64,000 bases of DNA from Vanessa cardui (taxonomy: Eukaryota; Arthropoda; Insecta; Lepidoptera; Nymphalidae). The translations under genes and the position numbers were made by a program. Every line of letters begins with the position of its first letter. Within the stretch, counting starts at the first letter, position 1. Below are positions 43,546-56,750 of this stretch, piece after piece. The stretch covers positions 3,038,001-3,102,000 of the forward strand of contig NC_061132.1 in the NCBI RefSeq assembly GCF_905220365.1. The letters are read 5' to 3'. Under the pieces are notes generated by a model. The model was not told the origin of the DNA. It worked only from the letters and a program-made list of their open reading frames with translations, and made no database searches.

Positions 43546-44147
43546 AAATTTTAACAAAAAGAAAAACCGACTTCAAACAAAACACTATTTTAAAACAAAT
43601 GAATATGCACGAAAAAGTAATAAAAATAATTGCGTATTCAACATATTTTTTAGAGTCTTCCTAAGTTAAATGAAATGAAAAATATTAGACTACTTAAAAG
43701 TCGATTAACGATTATATCATGTAGTTATAATTATTGTTATATTTGGAGTCGGTGTCAGCCAATAAAACCCTACAGTATATCTATCAAAAACAGTACGAGA
43801 ATACTTTAACAAATATGTTTTTTACAAATTACCTTTACCACCCTTTACCACAATAATATACTGGATCAATCAAGGGGCTCGTATCGCTTCTTTCTTTTGA
43901 TTGTTGGGGCAAGGGCACCGTGGCTGACACCGGCTCCAAATATAACAATAATTATAACTACATGATATAATCGTTAATCGACTTTTAAGTAGTCTAATAT
44001 TTTTCATTTCATTTAACTTAGGAAGACTCTAAAAAATATGTTGAATACGCAATTATTTTTATTACTTTTTCGTGCATATTCATTTGTTTTAAAATAGTGT
44101 TTTGTTTGAAGTCGGTTTTTCTTTTTGTTAAAATTTTATTTATTATT
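43546..44147. mobile_element. MITE, complete
   Basis: Full-length copy of the family at 26695-27294 with both long inverted arms and the AAGGGGCTCGTATCGCTTCT core. Confidence 0.85.
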
Positions 44148-44491
44148 CCTTTACCCGACGAGCAGCCAATAAAAGCTAGCAAAGGAGAACGCGGCCGATA
44201 CTAGTTATCGGTTACACATTTGTTGCTTAATAGCTATAAAAAAAAAACTCCAATAAAATCGCTTATAAAGACATATAGTTTATCTAATTCTACATATAAA
44301 GACATATCCATTAGTGATAAAATATTGAGTGTATGGAATAACTCTATTTGTCTATGACTGACGTCATAAGTTGGGACGCTAACGATATTTACTTCCGATA
44401 ATGATGTGCGTCTCGTTCATGTTGTTGTTACGACTTTGAGAGTGGAGAACTACATTAGTTTGTTGCGCGAAAGCTGTCCAGTACTGCAGCA

Positions 44492-45885
44492 ATGGACCGC
44501 GGCGCGATGGGGTTGTTGCTGAAGATCTCGCGCCCGGTAGGCATCGCTCCCGTCAAGTATGCGCCGGAATTCCAAGTCTCGCGCCCTTTGGTAATATTGG
44601 GAAGAGTTTTTATGATAATAAACGGTATTGACCTGTCTATTAATGCTAAGAATTGGTGCAGAATCATGGAATCCTTAACTTTAACGATGTTTATATTTGT
44701 TATTCTAGGGCTTTTCTGTTTAACGTGCATTGCCGAATTTTCTATGATAACTGTCTCTAAGGGTCTTATAGCAGATAAATTAATTAAATTATGTGTGGTA
44801 ACTGTACTCTCTGCACAGACTATGATAGGAGTATTCACTGCTCCGGCGAGAATGACTAGTATGGACAATGACTTCAAAAAGCTCAATCAGGTAATATTTA
44901 TATGATACTATTTTTTTTATTCATTATTATTCAACCATTCGTCAAACCATATGGACAATGAATGTTTATTGTTTAGCCAAAAACATTATCTGAAGCACGC
45001 TCAATATGACGCTACTATTGCTATTTTAAAAAAGACGTTTTGGTTGTCATGTGCCTCGTGTTGGACTTACCTCGGCCTGTATCATTCCCATTAAGACTTA
45101 ATGCGAGCTCTACCCCCACAGCTCTTCTGATCTTAGACAAAATAATTAATAACAAATGTATAAAACTTAATAGCGTTAGACTAAAATGAAATCGAGTTTG
45201 AGAGTCGAGTGAATTGAACTAAATAAGGTTTTTCAATCGCATAAAAATATTTTATATTATTTGCAGATCGATGCAAAATTACAGAATATTTTGAAGAAGA
45301 AAATATTAATAAAATTGAATTACAAAATTTTTATTGCAATCGCAGGATATTTTTTCTTTCGAGTGATACATTTCTTGATCCGTTTGTGGCAAACACAAGT
45401 AATCCTCGATGCAGGTATTGATCCATAAATCTTTTTTAACTTTATTTGATACATACGAGTATTTGACATAATAATAAACGGTTGAAACGAATGACATAAA
45501 AAATTGGGTAAATGAAGAAAAATATAATCCTTTCAATTAAATTTAGTGTTATGGAATTATCAATGCACAATTAAAATATTTCGGGTACAAATTATATATT
45601 TTAATAAAGAGACGAATATCTTTTTTATATTTTAAATTATTTTAAAATTATTCTAGCATTGATAATAACAGAAATGGTATTTTATCTGCTGAATATCTAT
45701 ATTGTGATATTACTGCAACTGCAGATAAGTTTCTTTGCGCAACGAGTGAATATTACTCTGATCGCAATGAATGATAGTTTGAAGACTCTGCTTTTCGACG
45801 ACGCCAGGACCGGCGGCGATGAAAGGAATCACGTAGCTCAAAGGAAACTTGGTAATAACATTATTTGCTTAAAACACACTCAACA

Positions 45886-45933
<48 letters not shown>

Positions 45934-46986
45934 CACACACTCAACATAGTAAAGCTGATAGCTGTTACAAGTTTCACGGATATGCTTGACTGTGTTTTCG
46001 TGTCATCGTAGCTACCGAGTTAAGGAACAGATTACGAAGGATTCTTAGCAATAATATTTAAAATGTTCACCGGTATTGTTAAAGAGCATTTGTGTGCTAA
46101 AGGGTATCACAACACTAATTACTTCTTAGTTGATTGCAAACCTTGGGGTTAAGACGACCACATCGAGACTGTTTCAAATAACGAAAACATATTCATTGTT
46201 ATTGTATGAAATTATACTATGACTAGTTATAAAAATGTTATTTAAAAATATTGCTGAGTTTCTTTCGCTGGTTCTTCTCAAGGTGGTACCGAAGCGCTGG
46301 TAGATTTTTGTCTAACCTAACCTATAACATATTCTTCTATGCAACAAAACAATATCCTAACCTTTCATAATACGGTTTTAAAGATTATAGTTAACCAAAG
46401 TGACAATCAAATCAATTTGACGATAACTTTTCAATAAATAGTTAGATATATTTTCTTTAAATCGTATCATTGTTATTTGCGAACCGGTCTGAATAAAACA
46501 AACGCAATATTTTATTCCAAGGTTGCATCAATACATCAGTCAAAACCGCATCCAAATAGATTAAAAAAACGAACAGATAAACAGACAAAAATCATAGTTA
46601 TATGATCTATTGCGTTAATAAATACCCCCTGTGATATTTGTTCTAAATAATTATATACAGATTTCGATCAGTTACGATTTCATTATACGTGTAGAATAGA
46701 TCTAAAAAATCTTGTAAATTTTCTTACTTGTTTTAAAAATAGGCGCAGAAGAAAGTTTTCCACATATCATTCGCGAAATAGCAATATATTATGTATTTAT
46801 ATGCAAAGTAGTTGCGCGGACCACAAGAGCCGAAGGCGTTAGCATGGTGCTGGCGATCCTATACACGGCAATTCAATTGGAATTAAAACTTTACAGCATT
46901 ATTACTACGGTAATTTCAAGTAAGCATACAATTACAGTTATTTTATTAACCCCCGACGCAAAAACGACGGGGTGTTATAAGTTTGA

Positions 46987-47021
<35 letters not shown>

Positions 47022-49531
47022 CTGTCTGTACCACTCTAGCCGCCGAACGGATGGACCGATTTTGATTTAGTTTTTTTTGTTTGACAGTAGAAAATGTCGA
47101 GAGTGTTTTTACGTAAGTTTGATGAAAATTGTTCCAAGATGGCCGCCGCCACAAAATGACAGATTAGATATTTTTTTTAAACTCCATCAATATGGGTATC
47201 AAATGAAAGGGCTTGACTAGTAGAATACTATTAGATATGACAAATTTAAAATACAAGATGGCTGCTTCTACAAAATGGTTCTTTACATTTTTTTATTACA
47301 ACTTGATCAATATGGGTATCAAATGAAAGGGCTTGACTAGTGAAATACTATTAGGTATGAAAAATTTAAAATCCAAGATGGCTGCCTCTACAAAATGGCG
47401 CTTTATGGATATATTGATATCATTTGATATCCATATCCATATCCATCCATTTATTTGTTGTTTGTAGTAGTGTCCACCTCGTGGACAAGGTGTAATGAAA
47501 TGAAAAGAACCTACGTACTTACAACTTAACCAGAGATATTATAAGGATGTTTACCTTTAAAAAGTATAAAATAAAAAATTAAATTAAAAATTTCAGAAAC
47601 CCCCGCCACAAAAAACATAAGCTACCTTTAAAAAGTAAAAAATAATAAAAGAAAATTAATCCTACAGTACCTATATGTATAAGTATGTATTAATATTAAA
47701 AAATAAATTTCGCGTTGGGGGACCTAGCGCTATTGTACAAAATAATAATAAGTGTTAGATAAAAGATGAGATAGGTAAGCAAGTGACACTAATTAAGTAG
47801 GAGCGGTCCCCCAACGCGAAGTTCATTTTTTAATATTAATACATACTTATACATATAGGTACTTTAGGATTAATTTTCTTTTATTATTTTTTACTTTTTA
47901 AAGGTAGCTTATGTTTTTTGTGGCGGGGGTTTCTGAAATTTTTAATTTAATTTTTTATCTATTTTATATGTAATTTTCCAAAACATATGCTCAACTATTC
48001 AAAACACCAAACCCACTGAAACTGCATTACTTTGTATATCACGTTTCACATTATTACTCGTTGTATTAATTTCTACTTTGCTTCCGTCGTCATAGTTTCT
48101 CGTGGTTTACTTGTAATTCTTGATTATTACCTTTAACTGATCTGAATAATATGACAGTGGCTTCAGCAACACGTACACCTCACGTTGCAATCCCATGGAT
48201 TGCACTCGGTGCTGACTTGCTGTTTTGCCGAAATTCGTATCTTCGTTAATTTTTTTTCTCTGTGTTTTCGTTCCACTAAAAAAGCATCTTGCGAATCGTA
48301 CCGTTTCCATTTCATCTTTTTCAAAAAAATTCCGGTGTGAATATATTAAGTAACTGTTAAATTTTTTTTAATAAAAACACATGTTTCCTTACAGACTCAA
48401 CAATGACAATATCTATGAGTTACATTATTATTGTTTATAGCATTTGGAGTATGTGTATTATAACTTTTATCATATACTATATTGAACAATTTCATCGGAC
48501 ACATTATGAGGTGAGTAAATGTATTATTGATATCATCCAATAGAGTATTCGTAGACCGTGTGGGTTTCTTATCCAAGCTGAATTATTGAGTACAAATTTT
48601 CAATAATATGCTTTTTTTTTAATATTTGGCTAGCATAGATACTTTTTTTTTGGGATTAATCCCTGATATAAGTCTTGAGAAATTCTATTGATCTACTTTT
48701 AAATACATAACAAACTAGCATTTCTAGGATGATACCATATATTATATATCGGTGTAGTGCAGTAGAGTCCCAATCTTCTCTGCGAGACGAATGAAGACAT
48801 TTGATAAGCAGTGTCATATTGACAGATACAAAGAACTCACAACTTGATCATCCGTGGAAAGTCCAAGGAAAACGAAAGAGGGGTGGAACATGAGCTGGAG
48901 CTGTTCTCTCGGATCCTAATACTGAACAACGCGAGCTACTCGCCGCTCAGCATGTTCACTATTGACAGACCGCTTATGGTGAAGGTGCATTCAACTTCAA
49001 AGACAACAATCAATTCAGTTGATCATACCATCGCGTATGGCTCTAGTTTGACGGATGGTTTATTTTGAAACTTTCTTATAAAGTAAACATTTTATCTTCC
49101 TAAATATATTAAAAAGTTTCACTTCCTGTTTATAAGTAACTAAAGTAAGGGTGTATTTAAAACATAAAGTATCCGATTCTGAAAAATCAAAAATTTAATA
49201 CTTCGGATTTCGTATAATAGCTATTCATTTTCGAAGTTAAAATTAATTCTGTGTCTGTGTAGTCTTTATTTATGGATCCAATATAATTATATTATGCTTT
49301 TGTATAGTATGATATAAAACATAGAAGAGAAAACGCAGATCTGTTTTTTAAATACTTAAGAAAACGTTCGAAATGAGACAGATGGTTCCTGTAATATTGT
49401 TGATTGCAAATTTATGTTTTCATTTTCAGTTATTTGGCGGTTTGATAACATACTTGGTTATAATTTTGCAATATGGAGACCAAAACGAAAATACGAGCCA
49501 ACTTTACAATAACTCGACTGGTCAAAATTGA
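44492..49531 (+). CDS. Gustatory receptor Gr B, 7 exons, intact (431 aa)
   Basis: Exons 44492-44890, 45267-45414, 45657-45851, 46743-46919, 48395-48510, 48826-48984 and 49430-49531 join with agreeing phases into one open frame of 432 codons. The N-terminus is MDRGAMGLLLKISRPVGIAP, the short cytoplasmic Gr opening. Hydrophobic segments occur near residues 70-90, 95-115, 152-175, 185-210, 260-280, 305-330 and 398-412. Exon 6 ends NNASYSPLSMFTIDRPLMVK and exon 7 begins LFGGLITYLVIILQYGD, the family's C-terminal TYhhhhhQF region with Tyr at the last position. Expected role: gustatory channel, ligand unknown. Most donors are consensus; the exon 6 donor is AAG|GTGCAT. Introns 3 and 4 carry CA and TG microsatellites, a 120-bp tandem repeat and a foldback repeat. 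A degenerate Helitron follows the stop codon. Gr C follows 1.2 kb downstream on the same strand. Confidence 0.92.
45887..45941. repeat. (CA)n microsatellite
   Basis: ACACAC run with two small interruptions in Gr B intron 3, 36 bases after the exon 3 donor. Confidence 0.92.
46989..47022. repeat. (TG)n microsatellite
   Basis: TGTGTG run within the repeat sequence filling Gr B intron 4. Confidence 0.92.
47130..47405. repeat. 120-bp tandem repeat, about 2.3 copies
   Basis: CAATATGGGTATCAAATGAA occurs at about 47187 and 47307, and AAGATGGC(T/C)GCC at three positions. The preceding CGCCGAACGGATGGACCGAT is a common insect transposon flank. It lies in Gr B intron 4. Confidence 0.8.
47571..47959. 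mobile_element. Foldback MITE, 153-bp arms
   Basis: Left arm 47571-47723 (for example CAGAAACCCCCGCCACAAAA, CGCGTTGGGGGACC) pairs with right arm 47807-47959 with few mismatches; 83-bp loop. Located in Gr B intron 4. Confidence 0.85.
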
Positions 49532-49548
49532 AGATTATAAAAAAAATA

Positions 49549-50127
49549 CTATATAACAAAGACCCTGAGCACTGTTTGTCTCTATTTATGCTTAGACTTT
49601 AAATTTTACACAACGGATTTTGATGCGGTTTTTTTCCATAGATAGATTGATTCGAGAAGATGGTTTTTATTTGTAATAGCACTACATAAATAAGAGAAAC
49701 ACTGATTATTTTAGAGATTGAGTGAATGTCGTAAATACAGATATTTTTTGCGCTTACATTGCAAACACTGGTGGAACACTACGAGATAGATAAAAATAAT
49801 GTAGTACATTATTGTACACGTTCAAAGGGTCTCTTTAATTAAATAAGCTTCTAATTATTATATAACTAGGCTTGTTTTCGAAGATATTTTAAGCAATACC
49901 CTTATGTATTTAAGTATCTTAAATACATTGGGCATTTAATCTAGATCAAAATTGCCCTTCACAGCATGTAATTTAAATGAATATTTTCGAAGATATTACA
50001 GATTTCAAACGTCGGAACGTGCCAGTTGTGTATTGTCTGATGAAAAAAAAATTGTAGACATTCTTGGACATTCTATAGGATATTTCGTATTAGCATTGAA
50101 CCGGTGCGAATCCGGGTGGGTCTCTAG
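49549..50127 (+). mobile_element. Degenerate non-autonomous Helitron after Gr B
   Basis: GGATTTTGATGCGGTTTTTT, GAGAAACACTGATTATTTTA and the end GGTGCGAATCCGGGTGGGTC then TCTAG resemble the 252-bp family. It is enlarged by unrelated sequence and starts about 18 bases after the Gr B stop codon. Confidence 0.6.
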
Positions 50128-50732
50128 CAAATTATAAAACAATGTGCACATTTACCTGTACCTTCATGTTTCCTGTTTTTTATTATTGTACTGCGACGTA
50201 CTCTGAGAAAGTCTCCTATTACACAGTGCCACATGCGCTGAATGACTTCGAATCGATACACAAACTGTAAGGTCGATATTTTTTAGCTGTGTTCTTCGAC
50301 AAATTAGAGAATACGTATATGTATATATGTATATGTAGAAGAATCGAAGACACCTAGTGTAGTTCACCCAGTCTGTAGACGCAATTGATGCATTTTAAAG
50401 GTGCTTAAGCTCAAATCCCTATTATACATAACAACTATAAAAATATACAAAATTTAATAAACAAGACAAGCTTCAAAATCAATATTCATGGAAAAAAGAT
50501 CTAAAGATTACATTATTAACACAGGCTTGCATTAAATAATAAAACAATTTTTCTTCATAAATCAAATAAATAATCTTAACGAATCCTCAATCGAAACAGT
50601 CATCCTTGAAAGTCTATTTACTCGACTGACTAGACAAATGCCGTTAGCATAATTGTATTCACTAAACAAACTATTTCTCCGTTCTGTTCTGTCATTAATT
50701 TGATTAATACTGCCTGAATTATTAATTATTGT
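50128..50732. other. Gr B - Gr C intergenic region
   Basis: AT-rich, 0.6 kb; no repeat family recognised. It presumably contains the Gr C promoter; no clear TATA element was singled out. Confidence 0.45.
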
Positions 50733-52899
50733 ATGGATAAAGGCACTAATATGATAATGGCCTTATGTTTTATGCCTGACATATTTAGTATCGGAACAGA
50801 ACTCAGACAAGAGTATTTTAAATCCAGAATGCCCAGTCAGAAATGTAATAGAATTAATAAAATCGATTATAATATAATAAAGTTAATTATGACGACTCGT
50901 CTAATTTTAGGATGTTACTCAAAACTTCACAACAGCTTAGCATTCGCTGTTGTTGCTAAGGTTTATTGTGTAGTGTTTTCAATAGTTTTGTTGTACTTCA
51001 GTATCAATGAATTCATGTTAGCGAAACAATATGGTGCGTTCATTATAATTATCCTCAAAATAGTGAATTTGATTCTTTCGCTTGTGGTGTCCGTGATGAG
51101 TGACGGAGAAAATTTGTTCACTTACTTGGAAGAATCGGACAAGGTCGATCCGTCGGGACTCGTTAAGATAGAAAGATCTAAAGTACGATTCTGTGTTTCT
51201 ATATTCATCGGTGTTTTTTTGTTGAATTCCTATCGAATTATGATAACATGGTCTCATCTTTTCAATCAGTTTGGAATAATACTATATGTAACAAACACGT
51301 TAATGTTGTTGTCATTACATTTAAACCACATGACCAGAATGCTAATGTTCGAAATATTATGGGTTCGCTTGAAATCTCTTAGAATAGCGATGAATAACTT
51401 TGCTAGCACTTCAAATCCTGAAAGCGAAACACAAGTCGAATTGTCAAGCTTGAAATTAGTTGAATATTTGCTAATTTATAGCAGATTACTGCAAAGTATC
51501 AAGAATATTAGCAACGCGCCGAAGTTGATGGTTAGTATATGAAAACAAGTTTGAATCGAAAACACTTAACGACTTTCATGCAGAATAGTTAACTTATGTT
51601 CACAGACAATCTTGAATTTTCAAAATAACGATAAACGTGTCACTAACGCTATTTCAGATGGTGATGGCCTTACCGACCTGTTTCATTGCTTTGCTTAGTA
51701 CTGTTGACGTTGTAAGTCGGAACATAAAATCTGAAGTAAGTGCTAACGATTTATTATTTATGGCAAGAGTTTGTAGCAATATGAAATTTTGATGTTTAAA
51801 TGCAATAATATAAAAATGTAGCGTACAAAAGTGAAATTGATTTATAAAGCCAAGAATTTAAATGACTAAAATATGTACAACAAAAAAATATTATAAAGCT
51901 TTGAATTTATCTTAACATAAATTAATCACCAAATCATACGTATTAAAGCAAACGACGTACTCAGATGAGCTGACGAATCCAAATTATCACAATGAACACT
52001 TTTAACAATTACAAGTCAAGAACGTAACGACCTTAATAAAAAGTAATGGCGGCTTAATTCGATTTCGCGCGTCTTTTTTTTCCTAGGCAGTTTTATGGAT
52101 AAAGGAGCTCACTAAATATATACATATTATATATGAATTCAATTCAATTGAATATTTACATAAACAATTTTATAGTTTACCATTTAGCAAATGATTTTAA
52201 AATTAAAATATCTGTAGATGTTTTTTTCTTTACAGTTGACTTGTACGTTTACTATAGAAGTATTTCTCAATATCGTTCTGCCATGTGTTCCGGCTGTTTT
52301 TGGGGAATTGGGAAGCGCTGAAGCGGATAAGATTATAGCTAATATGATCAAACGATACAGAGTTTGTAATAGTAAGACCAATGCTTTCATATTGAGTTAG
52401 TCACACATCCTCATTTCTGAATTTACATAATGAACCCATCCTCTCTAAGAGTAACAGCCCAGTCTAGCTAGTGTTTTTAAAATATGACGTATTTTTTATT
52501 TTCTTACTTTTACTATAACACATACAGGTTATAGATAATGCGATGTATTCCCTAATGATTCCCTAGACATAATGTAAATCCTACGAGATGTCGTTTTTAT
52601 GCCTTTAGATACACTTCGAACCGTAGCACAACAATACTACACATTACAGTTAGGCGGTAGAATATGGTCATATAAACACATAGGGATTTGCACAAAGGCA
52701 TGTATGGGATTGTACATTATTTCCAGATGACGCGCTGCGCAAAAAAGTTTTGGACGGAATCAAATTCCTCGAAATCTGTCCGATGAACTTCACCGTCTGG
52801 CGCATCTTCGCCGTCAACTTGTCGCTGGTGCTGTCTCTCATCGGCGTGTACACCACGTACACGATTGTGTTGTTGCAATTTCATCATTTAAAAACTTAA
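50733..52899 (+). CDS. Gustatory receptor Gr C, 4 exons, intact (394 aa)
   Basis: Exons 50733-51530, 51658-51735, 52236-52371 and 52727-52899 join (phases 0-0-1) into 395 codons. Exon 1 has four hydrophobic segments: about residues 70-90 (AVVAKVYCVVFSIVLLYF), 98-122 (IIIILKIVNLILSLVVSV), 150-170 (FCVSIFIGVFLLNSYRI) and 180-205 (IILYVTNTLMLLSLHL). Later exons supply MALPTCFIALLSTVDVV, TFTIEVFLNIVLPCVPAV and the C-terminal helix with TYTIVLLQF, an exact match to the Gr signature TYhhhhhQF. The MNFTVWRIFAVNLSL run before it is also typical. Exon 2 has a second donor 24 bases earlier (GTT|GTAAGT at 51711/51712), also in phase, so an 8-residue-shorter form is possible. The long first exon separates this gene from the 8-exon A/X/Y/Z type. 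Ligand unknown. Confidence 0.92.
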
Positions 52900-53588
52900 A
52901 CGAGAAGCAGAGCACGCGTTCTCAGCTTAAGCAAATATCAGATACGAATTTGTAAAGGACTTGTTGGGTGTATTAGACGATGTATTGAAGAGTGTACGAT
53001 CTATTTGAATCAAAACGTCATTACTTGTCCCATGAGACCACAAAAAAAGGATCCAAAATAAAAACAATGACCCTAACTTGCGTTTTTTATTTACTCGTTC
53101 TAATATAGACTATTATTGTAGTTAAATGATTATTAAACATGATTAAACTTCCTACAATATTATTGACATCTTCATCGAGGTATTAATGAGAAAATTAAAC
53201 GCAGAGTCATGCCTTTAGTTGGATGTATAGACGGGTGAGTATTTGGACCGTTATAGACGGGAAATATGAATGATACAGGTGATTGTGTAGGTGATAAATT
53301 TAATTTATTTCAAGATAGCTTGAAAAAAAAACTACATGTTCTTTGTTCCATAGTAGTTTCAATACTTTAAGAGGCTTTTCGAAGAGCTATCTTAATTCGT
53401 GTTAATTGGATTTTAATTTGACTTAAAATAGTAAAAATATAGTCTTGTTTATATTTAAAATCTTATCTTATTTCTGAGTTATTTTCAATACTCGACAAAC
53501 AGCTAAATCTTCCTAAAGGGAGGTTACATACAAATATTTTTACTTTCAATTTTGCAGTATTATTTTTGCATGTTTTTATATTAGACTA
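52900..53588. other. Gr C 3' flank
   Basis: No gene seen. The part from about 53385 (TCTGAGTTATTTTCAATACT, AAGGGAGGTTACATACAAAT, ATTTTGCAGTATT) is paralogous to 63540-63690 (TCTGAGTTATTTTGATTTAC, AAGGGAGGTTAAATACAAAT). Confidence 0.6.
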
Positions 53589-54834
53589 CTAGCTGACCCG
53601 GCAAACTTCGTACTGCCATAATCGAAATGCTTAAATTAGTCCAAATGTGATGAGCATAGAAACAATTGCACGCAGCGAAACTGGTGATCTGAACTGTAAC
53701 AATAAACAATTGATACTTACATTAAAAACGACACTGTCAATAATTTTTTTTATATTTTCAAATACACAGGAATCATGAGGTTGCGTGATAAATGGCCATG
53801 TCGCTATGATTAAGTCCTTACAACATAAGGTATGCAAAACCATTGAGTGTAAACTGGTTATACGATAAGTTTTAATTTGTAACTAATTTGCAATACAAAA
53901 ATATATAGGTGGTCAAGTTTTATTATGGTGATGTTGCTTATAATATTTTAAAAATATTGTATACTTTATATTTCTCAAAAATAGTCACGTCACAACAATT
54001 AGATACTTGCTAGAAACCGACTTCAAACAAAACAAAATTTTCAAACAATTTAATATGCCCTAAAAAGTAATAAAAATAATTGCGTATTCAAAATGTTTAT
54101 TAGAGTCCTCCAAAGTAAAATGAAATGATTAACATTAGACTACTCAAAAGTCGATTTACGATTATAAGCATAAGCGTGCCGTTTATAAGAGTCAGCGCCG
54201 TTCGCATGAAGTAAACGAAGTTAGGGTGAAACGTCTATGTAAACAGAATAAAACGACTTCTGAAAATATTCAAATAACCCATCAAAGATTCCGCCGAGTA
54301 TCGCTAACGTGCTCCTCAGAATTGAAGAGTTTCGTTACTTTGGATTCCATGATCAGAATCTAACCAAACTTTCACCAAAGTACCCTTGAAGTATAATTTA
54401 ATAAAACAATTTAATCCTTTCTACTAAAAAAAGAATCATAAAAATTGGTTGGCGTAATTTTGAGTTATTCACCTATTTATCGTGCACATGCATTACGCAA
54501 ATTTAAGATACCACAATCAGAACTGGATAAAATTAAAATGGGACCACACGGGTCACAGTTTCGCTGCGTCCAATGGTCTAATATCTGCGTTTTTTTGTGA
54601 CTGGAAGAAATTATTAAATTCGAGAAATAGATGTAACGAACTCATATGTAGCTCAACGTATGGGCCATGTATCATATTTTACGACATTACGACAACGTGA
54701 ATTAACTCTGAATCAAGAGTTTGATCGAGAGTTTCAGCTGATATAACGTTATCGATTTGAACCAGAGTTATTGTCAGGAACAGGCAAATTAATACGTGTG
54801 CATGCGGCAATCCCCTTTTTTACAATTCAATGGA

Positions 54835-55440
54835 TTACATATGGCAACGCACCTCTCCAAATATACATAATTTTACAATTAAATCCATAGGTGCTTTCAA
54901 TTTTTGCCGAACAACACGTGCTGTAATGTCATGACGATCAGTTGTCGACTGTTCTTCAAATAAATTGTTTTTAATATCATCCCACTGCGGGTTACATGTA
55001 AACGTAATGAAAAGATCCAGTCGACCATTCTTTATACATAAGAAATTGCGTCTTGTGCACATTCGTTCATATGCCGTGGGCAACCAATAAACGAAGATGG
55101 CAATACAGTCAATCGCCCGTTGTCATTTACATTAGCATCATTCGCTATCGAATCTTGCAAATGAATATATTCTTCGGATCTTCGTTTTGCTTGATTGAAA
55201 CGATTGAAAGTCTTAATTTTGACTTTCAGTTTCTATTTTGGCATATATATTAACGATATACTGATGATATAGTTTACCACATCTCGAGATATAATTTTGT
55301 GTTCGTTGACGAACCATCAATCGATACGAATAAAAGTTCATAGCACTAACTTTTTTCTGTATATTTTGACATGAAAATAAATGCAAACGCTGCACATTTA
55401 AAGGTTTTTTTGGAAATAATACATTGAAATAATACGTATT
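54835..55440 (-). pseudogene. Helitron Rep/helicase N-terminal region remnant
   Basis: On the minus strand: QRTQNYISRCGKLYHQYIVN and IYAKIETE (from 55395 down), then NGRLDLFITFTCNPQWDDIK, TDRHDITARVVRQKLKA and IFGEVRCHM. This order (YSYRLM, QQYIVDxYAKIE, LFITFTCNPxW, RVFRQKL, IFGEV) is that of the Helitron helicase-like N-terminal domain. It is split by frameshifts and not functional. Confidence 0.82.
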
Positions 55441-55493
55441 TACTATTGAAACTGGTAGATGAGTGTACTCATTTTGAATTAATACCTACTTTT

Positions 55494-55540
55494 CAACCGA
55501 CTTCCAAAAGGAGGAGGTTATCAATTCGTCTGTATTTTTT

Positions 55541-55597
<57 letters not shown>

Positions 55598-56205
55598 GTT
55601 ACCTCATAACTTTTTACTGGGTGGACCGATTTTGATAATTTTTTTTTTGTTTGAAAGGTAGTGCCTCCCGTGGGGTCCCATTTTTTAAGTTAAATGAAAT
55701 GAAAAATATTAGACTACTTAAGTTAAATGAAATGAAAAATATTAGACTACTTAAAAGTCGATTAACGATTATATCATGTAGTTATAACTATTGTTATATT
55801 TGGAGTCGGTGTCAGCCAATAAAACCCTACATAACCCTACGTATATCTATCAAAAACCAATACGAGAATACTTTAACAAATATGTTTTTTACAAAGTACC
55901 TGTTACACAATAATATACTGGATCAATCAAGGGGCTCGTATCGCTTCTTTCTTTTGATTGTTGGGGCAAGGGCACCGTGGCTGACACCGGCTCCAAATAT
56001 ACCAATAACTATAACTACATGATATAATCGTTAATCGACTTTTAAGTAGTCTAATATTTTTCATTTCATTTAACTTAGGAAGACTCTAAAAAATATGTTG
56101 AATACGCAATTATTTTTATTACTTTTTCGTGCATATTCATTTGTTTTAAAATAGTGTTTTGTTTGAAGTCGGTTTTTCTTTTTGTTAAAATTTTTATTTA
56201 TATTT
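55494..56205. mobile_element. Repeats nested in the Helitron
   Basis: 55494-55685 is a CCTTCCGTTCCG-family end with a T run of about 55 (55537-55591). 55687-56205 is a MITE with a short internal duplication at its left edge (AAATGAAATGAAAAATATTA occurs twice). Together they interrupt the Helitron sequence, which resumes at 56206. Confidence 0.78.
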
Positions 56206-56750
56206 TGACAGCACAATTTCCCCGTCTAAAAAATCTCCATTAACAAAATGACCTGCCATTTATTGAATTCATTTCTTACAAAAAATAAGATAAATGAAGA
56301 ACCACTCGACCGATTTTGTGCAAACTTAACATAAATCATCTACTAAATAGTCCGAAAAAACCCTGAAAATTTGGGTTGAGTAGGTGAGCCCGTTCTTGAG
56401 TTATAAAGTGACATCGAAAAATGCCACATATTTTATATATACAAATTCGAAAAATAGATGTATCGATGTTTTAAATATAGCGAAATCAATTTTAAAACAT
56501 CAATATTTTATTGTCTAACATCGATAGTCATAGAAAATCAATGATAATTCTCTAATAAATGTATTTCTAAGGAAAAACAAAGTTGTTGGTTTTTTTTTTA
56601 TATATCTAGCATTTTTATCATACTTATTCACTTTCTAAACCTTCCCTGGACTTCCACAAATAATTCAAGGCCAAAATTAGCCAAATCGGTCCAGCCGTTC
56701 TGGAGTTTTAGCGAGACTAACGAACAGCAATTCATTTTTATATATATAGA

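Larger units (their letters stand above)
53589..56750 (-). mobile_element. Helitron, 3.2 kb, minus strand, with nested repeats
   Basis: 3' terminus at the left edge (CTAG at 53589-53592, reading GTTTGCCGGGTCAGCTAG on the minus strand, T next) and 5' terminus at the right edge (TCTATATATATAAAAATGAA on the minus strand, A before). The interior keeps Rep-domain coding at 54835-55440. A block at 55494-56205 (poly-T, CCTTCCGTTCCG-family fragment, MITE) has inserted into it. A shorter relative lies at 11694-14128. The paralogous flank at 63.5-63.9 kb lacks the whole element. Confidence 0.85.

Noticed and set aside
44455..44886. 143-codon minus-strand frame opposite Gr B exon 1
   Set aside because: It is the antisense shadow of a well-supported receptor exon.
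45887..45941. CRISPR-like regular repeats
   Set aside because: Simple CA microsatellite without spacers, in an insect genome.
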